From: Oribacterium sp.
GTDB taxonomy: Bacteria > Bacillota_A > Clostridia > Lachnospirales > Lachnospiraceae
NCBI GenBank assembly: GCA_017940955.1
Contig: JAGAXP010000302.1
Span: forward strand, 1 to 27,294
DNA length: 27,294 nt
Direction: 5' to 3'
In this document: positions 7,560 through 14,436 of the stretch, one piece after another
Layout: each line of letters opens with the position of its first letter
Position numbering within the stretch: the first letter of the stretch is position 1
Position numbers and translations under genes: made by a program
The notes under the pieces: generated by a model
The model's database searches: none
The model's input: only the letters and a program-made list of their open reading frames with translations
Told to the model about the DNA's origin: nothing

Positions 7560-7866
7560 TGAAACCTATATATATTGACGGTATTCTTCATTATTTGAAG
7601 GATACCGTTTATTTGTTATAATCCAAAACCCATAAAAATCTTCTGAACCATTAAAATATAATTAAGTCATTGTTTTTATACCGTGTATTTGTTATATGTC
7701 TGAATTCATTGATTTATTTTTTTCCAATAAAGGTATTAATCACCGTATATCTGTTATAAAGTTCATCAAAAAGAAGACTTCCCGGAAAACTTGTAACAAA
7801 TTTACGGCTTAAGTATTTCTTACGATTGACCGTATTAATGTTATTTGCTCTGCTGAAAGACAGGTT

Positions 7867-7922
7867 TATAACAGAATTACGGTAAAATTGATTCCTTAGG
7901 TTTCTACCGTAATTCTGTTATG
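7867..7922. repeat. perfect inverted pair of iterons
   Basis: An iteron in minus orientation (7867-7883) faces one in plus orientation (7906-7922). The arms ATAACAGAATTACGGTA (7868-7884) and its exact complement (7905-7921) give a 17-bp perfect inverted repeat around 20 bases. It could bind a Rep dimer or form a cruciform. Confidence 0.85.
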
Positions 7923-7984
7923 TTTTTACCTTAATTACCGTAATGATGTTATCTGTCTCTTAGAATCACCGTAATTTTGTTATA
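7906..7984 (+). repeat. three direct iterons at 31-bp period
   Basis: Copies at 7906-7922, 7937-7953 and 7968-7984 start exactly 31 bases apart, about three helical turns. The copies at 7680 and 7742 are 62 bases apart, twice this period. Confidence 0.88.
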
Positions 7985-8118
7985 AGACGTTTTTGACAAA
8001 AATCAGATGGTCGATTAGTGCTTTTTGACAATATAACCATGACCTCCACATGCTTAGACTCCTTTTTTCCGGTTATTAATATTTGTCGCCGTATTCAAAA
8101 AGACCTCTTTGGGCTTTT

Positions 8119-8198
8119 ACCGTTTATTTGTTATCTTTTGCCGTTATTTTGTTAGGGGTCACCGTTAATCTGTTATGCCTTACCGTGTTTTTGTTATT
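8119..8198 (+). repeat. four direct iterons at 21-bp period
   Basis: Copies at 8119-8135, 8140-8156, 8161-8177 and 8182-8198 start exactly 21 bases apart, two helical turns, with four-base gaps. This places Rep molecules on one face of the helix next to the AT-rich region and is the likely core of the origin. Confidence 0.92.
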
Positions 8199-8240
8199 TA
8201 TGTGGACAAAAAATGACGTTATTCTGCTGTAATCCGGCAT

Positions 8241-8307
8241 TGAATAATATAAATATATATAATATTAAATATATAAAATAAAAAACCAAAACATAAAAAA
8301 ATACAAT
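8241..8307. other. AT-rich stretch, candidate DNA unwinding element
   Basis: Almost pure A/T for about 65 bases, with repeated ATATAAAT and ATTAAATATATAAAAT elements. It starts about 40 bases after the last strong iteron and just after the near-DnaA box at 8201-8209. The location fits a duplex opening site. Confidence 0.7.
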
Positions 8308-8434
8308 CCTGTGCGCGTGGAAGGCGGGTCAGAAAAGTATAATAACCGGTCTTTCAGATGCCTGATCCGGGATTAATAAGCCATTATAATGCAATTATTT
8401 TTGCCTTTTTCGGAAATCCGGGTCAGAATAGAGA

Positions 8435-8482
8435 TATAACAAAATTACGGTGATTGATTTTTCAGGTTAAGAGTTTTACTAT
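8435..8482 (+). promoter_or_regulatory. rep promoter with an iteron as operator
   Basis: An exact inverted iteron (TATAACAAAATTACGGT, 8435-8451) ends two bases before a -35-like TTGATT (8454-8459). A 17-base spacer leads to TACTAT (8477-8482). Iterons at rep promoters commonly serve Rep autorepression. The promoter elements are moderate; the iteron is exact. Confidence 0.6.
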
Positions 8483-8514
8483 ATTGACATGCGAGAGAAA
8501 CGGAGTTCTTAAAA

Positions 8515-9366
8515 ATGTCAGCATATAAAACGCAAAAAGAAAAAGTTGAGGATCAACGTACATATCTTGTTGTTAAAGACAACGCACTCATACAAAAAGC
8601 CAAGTACAATCTTACAGCCAATGAGCAGAAGCTTGTAAACTTTGTTATCACTTTAATAAAACCCGGTGAGGAAGAGTTTAAAAAGTATGAGATCCGTGCA
8701 CTTGATTTTGCGAGACTTTGTGGAATTGATCCGAAGAATGTTTATCGTGATTTCAGAAATATGATCGATTCCATCGATGAAAAGGCATTCTGGGTAAACA
8801 TCGATAACAGAGTCATAAAGCTCAGATGGTTCAATGAGCCTGAGTATAATGAGCGCAAAGGAACCATAAGTCTCCTTCTTGACAGCCGTATAAAAACCTA
8901 TCTTCTTGGCCTTCAAAACAATTTTACGGAATATGAGCTTTACAATATCCTTTCCATGACAAGCAAGTATTCACCGAGATTGTATGAGCTTGCAAAGTCT
9001 TATGCTTATAAAGGACATGTTGATATCCCTATCGATACATTGAGAGAGAACCTCATGGCAGATGTTTACAGTGCTTTCGGAAATTTCAAGCAGAGAGTTC
9101 TGTCACCGGCCATAAAGGAGATCAATGAATATACCGATATCACAGTTACCTATGACTGCATTACGGATAAAGGTGAGCTTGTTAAAGGAAGACTTCAGGG
9201 AAAAAGGATAACACACATCAGACTTTATATAGAAAACAAGGATACTCTTGATCGTTTTGCTACATATAACAAGACTGTAGGCAAGATAGAAAAGAGAAAT
9301 CTTCAGTTCAAAGGTCAGTTAAGTCTCAATTTTGATGATTCAGGAAAGCTGGTTGAGATAGCATAA
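8515..9366 (+). CDS. Rep_3-family plasmid/chromid replication initiator
   Basis: 283 residues. Rep_3 (RepB/Initiator replication protein) features are seen: the N-terminal segment with LTANEQKLVNFVITLI (about 33-48), then two winged-helix-like halves, the second starting near YSPRLYELAKSY (about 152-163). Such proteins bind iterons as monomers to start replication and as dimers to repress their own gene. The iteron cluster upstream supports this directly. GGAG lies nine bases before the ATG. Codon use is A/T-rich compared with the cbi genes. A strong terminator follows. No parA/parB genes were found in the window, so partition genes, if any, lie elsewhere. Family identification is confident; whether it drives a chromid, a plasmid or an integrated element is not settled. 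Confidence 0.92.
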   Translation: MSAYKTQKEKVEDQRTYLVVKDNALIQKAKYNLTANEQKLVNFVITLIKPGEEEFKKYEIRALDFARLCGIDPKNVYRDFRNMIDSIDEKAFWVNIDNRVIKLRWFNEPEYNERKGTISLLLDSRIKTYLLGLQNNFTEYELYNILSMTSKYSPRLYELAKSYAYKGHVDIPIDTLRENLMADVYSAFGNFKQRVLSPAIKEINEYTDITVTYDCITDKGELVKGRLQGKRITHIRLYIENKDTLDRFATYNKTVGKIEKRNLQFKGQLSLNFDDSGKLVEIA

Positions 9367-9440
9367 GATTTTTTTATGCTGTCCGGAAATCTTTGTAAAT
9401 TAGATTTTTTCTTATAAATTTATAATTTTACTACGTTTTT

Positions 9441-9472
9441 AAGTGGATGCAATAAAAAGCATCCACTTTTTT
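9441..9472 (+). terminator. intrinsic terminator of rep
   Basis: A 10-bp perfect stem AAGTGGATGC (9441-9450) / GCATCCACTT (9459-9468), an 8-base A-rich loop and a T6 run. Confidence 0.92.
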
Positions 9473-9492
9473 CATAAATTTTCTTAAAACCC

Positions 9493-9520
9493 TAGACATG
9501 CAAAAAAAACACGCTATAAT
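9493..9520 (+). promoter_or_regulatory. promoter of the alpha-subunit gene
   Basis: TAGACA (9493-9498), a 16-base spacer with an A8 run, then a perfect TATAAT (9515-9520). It would give a leader of about 100 bases. A further TTGACA at 9562-9567 has no matching -10. Confidence 0.65.
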
Positions 9521-9629
9521 AGAATAGCTTGATTCTAAAAATAATAGAGATAGTATGTTCTTTGACAGAAACTTTTTATGATCTTGCAAAGAAATTTGTT
9601 TCAATGATTTAATATAAAGAGGTGGGCTA

Positions 9630-10580
9630 ATGGCAGTAGAAATCAAACCGGTTCTTGAAGTTGAGGAAATCACAGATGATAAGAAGTTCGGACGTTTTGT
9701 ATGTGCTCCGCTTGCTAAGGGCGAAGGTACAGTCATCGGTAATTCATTAAGACGTATCCTTCTTTCCTCTATGCCTGGTGCTGCAGTAAGTGAGGTAAAG
9801 TTCGAGGGCGTTTATCATGAATTTTCATCAATTCCCGGAGTAAAGGAAGATGTAAGTGATATCATCCTTAATTTAAAGAAGCTTGCTATTAAAAATACAT
9901 CATCCAGCGATGATCCGGTTATGGCATATATTGATTATGCCGGTGAAGGAGTTGTTCGCGGCTCTGATATTAAGGTTTCTTCTGAAGTAGAGATCATTAA
10001 CAAAGATCAGGTTATCGCTACACTTTCAGGAAAGGAAGCAAGACTTTACATCGAGATAAAGATAACAAAGGGTCGTGGATATGACGGTGCAAACACACGT
10101 GACCGCAGCGATCTGGCTATCGGTGTTATCGCAGTGGATTCTATTTACTGTCCTGTAGTAAAGGTTAACATCGTTATAGATCCTATCGAAGGCACAAACG
10201 AAGAGAAGCTTACTCTTGATGTAACTACAAATGGAACTATGGCTCCGGATGATGCCGTATCACTTTCAGCACGTATTCTTGATTCACATCTTAAGCTTTT
10301 TGCTGATATGGATGTTGATACAGATAACGAGGTTAAGGTTGAGGATGCAGGCAGCAGTGATTCCAATGACCTTATGAATATGAACATTGATGAGCTTGAG
10401 CTTAGCGTTCGTTCATATAACTGTCTCAAGAGAGCCGGCATCAACACTGTTGGTGATCTTTGCAACAAGAATCTTGAGGATCTTTCAAAGGTTCGTAACA
10501 TGGGTCGTAAGTCCATCGATGAGATTCTCGGAAAGCTTGATTCTATGGGACTTGCCCTTAGCAGCAGAGATGCAGAATAA
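9630..10580 (+). CDS. rpoA: DNA-directed RNA polymerase alpha subunit
   Basis: 316 residues, full length for the family. The N-terminal assembly domain (about 1-230) has GNSLRRILLSSMPGAAV, which includes the arginines used for assembly with beta. A variable linker leads to the C-terminal domain (about 249-312) with VRSYNCLKRAGI; Arg261 corresponds to E. coli Arg265, the UP-element contact, and the MGRKS motif is kept. RpoA normally lies between rpsD and rplQ, but here it stands alone with its own promoter and terminator and no ribosomal protein gene. It is therefore either a second alpha subunit or a relocated sole copy. A strong RBS (AGAGGTGG) precedes the ATG. It sits 263 bases after rep. 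Confidence 0.95.
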   Translation: MAVEIKPVLEVEEITDDKKFGRFVCAPLAKGEGTVIGNSLRRILLSSMPGAAVSEVKFEGVYHEFSSIPGVKEDVSDIILNLKKLAIKNTSSSDDPVMAYIDYAGEGVVRGSDIKVSSEVEIINKDQVIATLSGKEARLYIEIKITKGRGYDGANTRDRSDLAIGVIAVDSIYCPVVKVNIVIDPIEGTNEEKLTLDVTTNGTMAPDDAVSLSARILDSHLKLFADMDVDTDNEVKVEDAGSSDSNDLMNMNIDELELSVRSYNCLKRAGINTVGDLCNKNLEDLSKVRNMGRKSIDEILGKLDSMGLALSSRDAE

Positions 10581-10599
10581 TTAAAAATATGAAATCACG

Positions 10600-10634
10600 A
10601 AAGCGGTTTTCCTACATGGAAGACCGCTTTTTTT
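10600..10634 (+). terminator. intrinsic terminator of rpoA
   Basis: AAAGCGGT (10600-10607) pairs with ACCGCTTT (10623-10630). An inner TTCC/GGAA extension gives a 12-bp stem with one mismatch. Seven T follow (10628-10634). Confidence 0.9.
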
Positions 10635-10669
10635 GTATAATTATAAAAGATTTAATTACGGAGGAAAAA

Positions 10670-11155
10670 ATGTCTATACTCACAACTCTTTGCTATATAG
10701 AAAAAGATGATAAATACCTCATGCTTCACCGAACTAAGAAGCAGAACGATCTTAACCACGCCAGGTGGATCGGAGTAGGAGGAAAATTTGAAAAGGACGA
10801 GAGTCCTGAGGAGTGTCTTGTGAGGGAGGTTAAGGAAGAAACGGGATATACATTAACCTCATGGAAATACCGGGGGATAGTAACCTTTATCTCCGGCAGG
10901 GCAGAGTCGGAATATATGCATCTTTTCACAGCTGACGGTTTTACAGGGGAACAGACAGAATGTGATGAAGGAGAGCTCAAATGGGTTAGCAAAAGTGAGG
11001 TGCCAAAGCTCAATGTGTGGCCGGGAGACCGCATTTTCCTGAAGCTTCTTCTGGAGAGAGACAGCTTTTTTTCACTGAAACTCATATATGATAAAGAGGA
11101 TCGTCTGATGGAAGCAAAGCTTGACGGAAAGCCATATAACGAAATTTCTGACTGA
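10670..11155 (+). CDS. NUDIX hydrolase, 8-oxo-dGTP diphosphatase-like
   Basis: 161 residues. The complete NUDIX box is seen at residues 38-60: Gly38, Glu44, then REVKEETGY (52-60), giving the metal-binding REXXEE core. MutT-type members sanitise oxidised nucleotides, but substrate cannot be read from sequence and related enzymes act on other nucleoside diphosphates. The reading frame opens further upstream (an ATG at 10589), but that part overlaps the rpoA terminator hairpin. The ATG at 10670 has GGAGG six bases before it and is the better start. TATAAT at 10636-10641 may be its -10. Confidence 0.88.
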   Translation: MSILTTLCYIEKDDKYLMLHRTKKQNDLNHARWIGVGGKFEKDESPEECLVREVKEETGYTLTSWKYRGIVTFISGRAESEYMHLFTADGFTGEQTECDEGELKWVSKSEVPKLNVWPGDRIFLKLLLERDSFFSLKLIYDKEDRLMEAKLDGKPYNEISD

Positions 11156-11166
11156 CAGATGGATTT

Positions 11167-11179
11167 CGGTGTTACACCG
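11167..11179. promoter_or_regulatory. palindrome, possible operator
   Basis: CGGTGT-T-ACACCG is a perfect 6+1+6 palindrome, 11 bases after the NUDIX stop and about 100 bases before the WYL regulator. Confidence 0.35.
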
Positions 11180-11234
11180 ATAACAGTGCTCAGAAGTTAT
11201 ATATTGTTTGAGAGGCAGACAATCATATATATTG

Positions 11235-11261
11235 ATATCGATTAAAGGAAAAAATCGATAT
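11235..11261. promoter_or_regulatory. inverted repeat before the WYL regulator
   Basis: ATATCGATT (11235-11243) and AATCGATAT (11253-11261) are perfect complements around a 9-base spacer. The repeat ends 20 bases before the regulator's ATG, just before the RBS (GGGAG). The position suits an operator for self-control of the WYL protein, or an RNA hairpin in the leader. Confidence 0.5.
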
Positions 11262-11281
11262 ATAAAAAATCGGGAGTAAAT

Positions 11282-12280
11282 ATGTACGAGGGCAGAGGCA
11301 ATAAAAAAATGCTTAATATGCTGATCCTTGAGATATTGGAAAAATATACAGACGAGGATCACAGGCTTACACAGCAGGAGATATTAAAGCTGCTTAAAGA
11401 TAATTACGGTATTGAATGTGACAGGCGTTCTGTCAGAAACAATGCGGAGTATCTGATAGATCTGGGTTATGACATCAGCATTGATGACGGCTATTGTCTT
11501 CTTTCAAGGGAATTTGACGATGCGGAGCTCCAGCTCCTGATAAATTCGGTTATCTTTTCAAAGGGTGTTACCAGGGCGCAGTCCGTGGCACTTATAGAAA
11601 AGCTTAAAAGTAAGGGCAATAAGTATTTTTCCCCGCATTTATCCTATATAGAGAATTATACCGATCTTCAGCATACCGAAAACAAGCAGGTGATGATAAA
11701 TCTGGATATCATTGATGATGCCATGACTCAAAAGCGGAAGATTTCTTTTATTTATAATGTCTACGGCACGGATTTCAAGATGCATCCCACGAGGCAGGAG
11801 CCCTTCGTTTTTAATCCCTATCAGGTGGTCATGTCCAACGGTCACTATTATCTCGTGGGAAATTACGATAAGTATGACACTATATCTCATTTTCGTATCG
11901 ACAGGATGACTGAGATGAAGCTTCTGGAGGAGCCCATAAAGGATACCAGGCTTATAAAGGGTATGGAAAACGGGCTTAATCTTCCCAAGCATATGGCTGA
12001 GCATGTTTATATGTTTTCCGGCAATTCTGTGAGCGTGCTTCTGAAGACCGATACTAAGTTCATGAATGATCTTGTGGACTGGTTCGGAAAGGATTTTCAG
12101 ATAATGAAAAAGTACACGGAAGATGGCGTGGATATGATGGAGATTCATGTTTACTGTAATGAGCAGGCAATGGAGTATTGGGCTCTGCAATATGGGAAGA
12201 GGGTTACTGTCCTCGAGCCGGAAAGTTTGAGGGAGAAAATCCGCGAGGATATCGAGGGTATGAGGGAGAGATACCGGTAG
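11282..12280 (+). CDS. WYL-domain transcriptional regulator
   Basis: 332 residues. The N-terminus has a helix-turn-helix of the HTH_11 kind (about 10-75; LTQQEILKLLKDNYGIECDR). A WYL domain lies at about 145-215 (RKISFIYNVYGT; FNPYQVVMSNGHYYLVGNYDK; SHFRIDRM), and a C-terminal extension (to about 325) ends the protein. WYL proteins sense ligands or nucleic acids and activate or repress nearby genes. It is the first gene of the run leading into cbiD, 33 bases before it, so it may control the corrin cluster (inference). GGGAG precedes the ATG. Two palindromes lie upstream. Confidence 0.9.
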   Translation: MYEGRGNKKMLNMLILEILEKYTDEDHRLTQQEILKLLKDNYGIECDRRSVRNNAEYLIDLGYDISIDDGYCLLSREFDDAELQLLINSVIFSKGVTRAQSVALIEKLKSKGNKYFSPHLSYIENYTDLQHTENKQVMINLDIIDDAMTQKRKISFIYNVYGTDFKMHPTRQEPFVFNPYQVVMSNGHYYLVGNYDKYDTISHFRIDRMTEMKLLEEPIKDTRLIKGMENGLNLPKHMAEHVYMFSGNSVSVLLKTDTKFMNDLVDWFGKDFQIMKKYTEDGVDMMEIHVYCNEQAMEYWALQYGKRVTVLEPESLREKIREDIEGMRERYR

Positions 12281-12288
12281 GTGGTGAA

Positions 12289-12312
12289 ATGGTACAGAAG
12301 AGTATCGTTTAA
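12289..12312 (+). CDS. possible 7-codon leader peptide before cbiD
   Basis: ATG at 12289 opens a tiny frame MVQKSIV ending in TAA at 12310-12312, one base before the ATG of cbiD. AGGTGGTG just upstream gives it, not cbiD, a ribosome binding site. It could deliver ribosomes to cbiD by stop-start coupling. It may also be chance. Confidence 0.3.
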   Translation: MVQKSIV

Positions 12313-12313
12313 T

Positions 12314-13525
12314 ATGAAAGAGTATATATATAAAAACCAAAAGCAAATGAGACGTGGGTTGACTACGGGGACTTGTGCGGCGGCGTGTACGAGGGCTGCA
12401 ATGGAGAGGCTTATGACCGGTAACGTTGCAGAGGAGGTAAATGTAGTACTGCCGGGGGGAGAAATAGTAACACTAAGTGTGTATCCTGTGGGGGAGTCGG
12501 AGTTTTATACGATCAAGGATTCCGGGGATGATCCGGATGTGACTAATGGGACAGAAGTGCATGTTAAAGCAGAGAGAGTTACTGCCGGTGAGGTTCCGGA
12601 AAATGCCTTCATCTGTGAAGATAACCCTAGGCTGTTTCTAACCGGTGGAAAGGGTGTGGGTACTGTTACAAAACCCGGACTTCAGCAGGAGGTCGGGCAG
12701 AGTGCAATTAATCCGGTGCCAAGGGAGATGATATTTAGAACGGCATTGGATGTGTTGGAATTGTGCCAGTCCGAAGATGATAAGTGTTTTCTCATCACAG
12801 TTTCTGTTCCGGAGGGGGAGGAGCTTGCGAAGAAGACTTTTAATCCGAGGCTGGGGATAGAGGGTGGTATATCAATTCTGGGAACTACCGGAATTGTGGA
12901 GCCTATGTCGGAAGCCTCGATAGTTGCCACAATAGAGACGGAGATAAGGCAGAAGCTTTATAGTCAGCGTAAGGAAGCCAGTCATGAATTAAAAGCCGGA
13001 ACACCTGAAGCGGAAACAGATTTGACAGAAACAGAACCTGGTGCAGTGTCATCCATCATCGCAGTTCCCGGAAATTACGGAATGCGTTATGTTGAAAAGC
13101 TTGGGCTTGATACAGAGCGGGTTGTTACGGTTTCAAATTATATAGGAGATGCCATTGACCTTGCGATTTCCTATGGATGCCGGGAGTTTTTGCTGGTGGG
13201 AAATATCGGAAAGCTCTGTAAGCTGGCAGCAGGGATCATGAATACTTACAGTAAAGTGGCGGACGGAAGGTGGGAGATATTTGCGGCACATCTGGCGCTT
13301 TGCGGAGGAGATGCATCTCAGATAAGGGCTGTAAAAGAGGCTGCTACCACAGAGGAAATGCTCACTTTGCTTGAAGAAATCGGGCTGAGAGAAATTGTTA
13401 TGGCTTCCATCATGAAGGAAATTGAGTTTCATATGGAGCAGAGGATAAAGGGACAGATGAAATTCGGAGTTATAGTCTATTCAGAGCGTTTCGGAATGGT
13501 CGGAAAAGCCGGAGAGGTTGATTAA
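12314..13525 (+). CDS. cbiD: cobalt-precorrin-5B C1-methyltransferase
   Basis: 403 residues. CbiD methylates C1 of the corrin ring in the anaerobic cobalamin pathway. The diagnostic N-terminal segment RRGLTTGTCAAACTRAA is present, as are NPGLGI-like and VPGNYGMRY segments further on. The start at 12314 (MKEYIYKNQ) matches the usual N-terminus of the family. A GTG at 12281, directly after the regulator's stop, would add 11 residues and is less likely. A short charged insert (about 220-250, rich in Glu and Thr) interrupts the domain. The next gene begins on the base after the stop, so cbiD and cbiF are one operon. G strongly exceeds C on this strand. Confidence 0.93.
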   Translation: MKEYIYKNQKQMRRGLTTGTCAAACTRAAMERLMTGNVAEEVNVVLPGGEIVTLSVYPVGESEFYTIKDSGDDPDVTNGTEVHVKAERVTAGEVPENAFICEDNPRLFLTGGKGVGTVTKPGLQQEVGQSAINPVPREMIFRTALDVLELCQSEDDKCFLITVSVPEGEELAKKTFNPRLGIEGGISILGTTGIVEPMSEASIVATIETEIRQKLYSQRKEASHELKAGTPEAETDLTETEPGAVSSIIAVPGNYGMRYVEKLGLDTERVVTVSNYIGDAIDLAISYGCREFLLVGNIGKLCKLAAGIMNTYSKVADGRWEIFAAHLALCGGDASQIRAVKEAATTEEMLTLLEEIGLREIVMASIMKEIEFHMEQRIKGQMKFGVIVYSERFGMVGKAGEVD

Positions 13526-14305
13526 ATGGTTCATTTTGTTGGGGCGGGTCCGGGAGATCCGGAGCTTATCACTGTAAAAGGATTAAAGCTTATTAAAGAA
13601 GCGGATATCGTGATATATGCGGGATCTCTGGTTAATGCTGAGCTCCTTAAAGTTTGCAAAAGTGATGCAGAGATCTACGATTCCAAGGATATGAATCTTC
13701 AGGAGGTGCTGAAGGTTTTCGAGGAAGCGGAGGAAGCAGGGAAAACTGTGGTGAGACTGCATACCGGAGATCCGTCTCTGTATGGTGCAATTCGGGAGCA
13801 GATGGACTGGCTAAAGGAGAAGGGAATTGAATATGACATCTGTCCCGGAGTCAGCTCCTTTTCCGGGGCGGCAGCAGCCATCAGAAAAGAATACACACTT
13901 CCGGGAATAACACAGACAGTTATCATTACCAGAGCTGAGGGAAGAACGGCCGTTCCGGATAAGGAAAAGCTGAGTGCTCTGGCGGCTCATCAGGCTACCA
14001 TGGTGCTTTTTTTGTCAGCCACACTTTCAGAAAAGGTCCGGAAGGAGCTGATAGCAGGAGGTTATCCTGTGGATACTCCTGCAGCTGTGGTATTCAGGGC
14101 TACCTGGCCGGATGAAGAGGTGGTTTGGACAACATTGGATAAAATTCCGGAGGCATTTCAGAGAGAAGAGGCGAGAAGAGCCGACGGAAATATGAAACAG
14201 ACCTTGATAATAGTCGGAAGAGCAATTGACGATAAAACAGTCTATGAATACTCAAAACTCTATGACCGTGATTTTGTTACATGTTACAGAGGAAATAGAA
14301 CATAA
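13526..14305 (+). CDS. cbiF: cobalt-precorrin-4 C11-methyltransferase
   Basis: 259 residues. A SAM-dependent tetrapyrrole methylase that methylates C11. The N-terminal glycine loop VHFVGAGPGDPELIT, the ADIVIYAGSLV segment and the HTGDPSLYGAI motif are those of CbiF/CobM. A later PGVSSFSGAAAAI segment and a FRATWPDE stretch agree. The ATG abuts the cbiD stop; GGAGAGG within the end of cbiD serves as RBS. Length is normal. Confidence 0.95.
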   Translation: MVHFVGAGPGDPELITVKGLKLIKEADIVIYAGSLVNAELLKVCKSDAEIYDSKDMNLQEVLKVFEEAEEAGKTVVRLHTGDPSLYGAIREQMDWLKEKGIEYDICPGVSSFSGAAAAIRKEYTLPGITQTVIITRAEGRTAVPDKEKLSALAAHQATMVLFLSATLSEKVRKELIAGGYPVDTPAAVVFRATWPDEEVVWTTLDKIPEAFQREEARRADGNMKQTLIIVGRAIDDKTVYEYSKLYDRDFVTCYRGNRT

Positions 14306-14436
14306 GACCGAAGAAGATTGATTTTAAAGCTTGATGAACGTGGTCTCTGTATATGAGTCGATAAATAACATATGTATACCAAAAACAAACTGTTAAAAAG
14401 CAGTTATAGATGAATGAGTATGGGAGAGGGGGACAT

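Larger units (their letters stand above)
7504..8514. other. iteron-type origin of replication region
   Basis: About 1 kb without coding capacity, directly upstream of rep. I count 16 copies of a 17-bp iteron of the form ACCGTWWTTNTGTTATA. Plus-strand copies start at 7604, 7680, 7742, 7829, 7906, 7937, 7968, 8119, 8140, 8161 and 8182. Inverted copies start at 7511, 7543, 7792, 7867 and 8435. A degenerate copy lies at 8215-8231. TGTGGACAA (8201-8209) differs from a DnaA box (TGTGGATAA) by one base. An AT-rich stretch follows. GGGTCAGAA occurs at 8326-8334 and 8420-8428. This arrangement (iterons, AT-rich unwinding region, Rep_3 gene) is that of a Rep-controlled replicon. Confidence 0.9.

Noticed and set aside
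8119..8198. Regularly spaced repeats like a CRISPR array
   Set aside because: Gaps are only four bases, repeats are 17 bases and vary, and they stand before a Rep_3 gene; they are iterons.
10589..10669. Longer NUDIX protein from ATG 10589
   Set aside because: This part overlaps the rpoA terminator hairpin, and ATG 10670 has a strong RBS.
12281..12313. GTG start that lengthens CbiD by 11 residues
   Set aside because: Family N-termini match the ATG at 12314; the extension lacks a suitable RBS and homologous character.
11639..12346. 235-codon minus-strand frame
   Set aside because: It is antisense to the clear WYL regulator, with His/Leu/Ile-rich translation typical of a shadow frame.
14410..14436. 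ATG start for CbiG nine codons earlier
   Set aside because: The purine-rich stretch inside it is the RBS for the GTG at 14437, which gives the usual family N-terminus.
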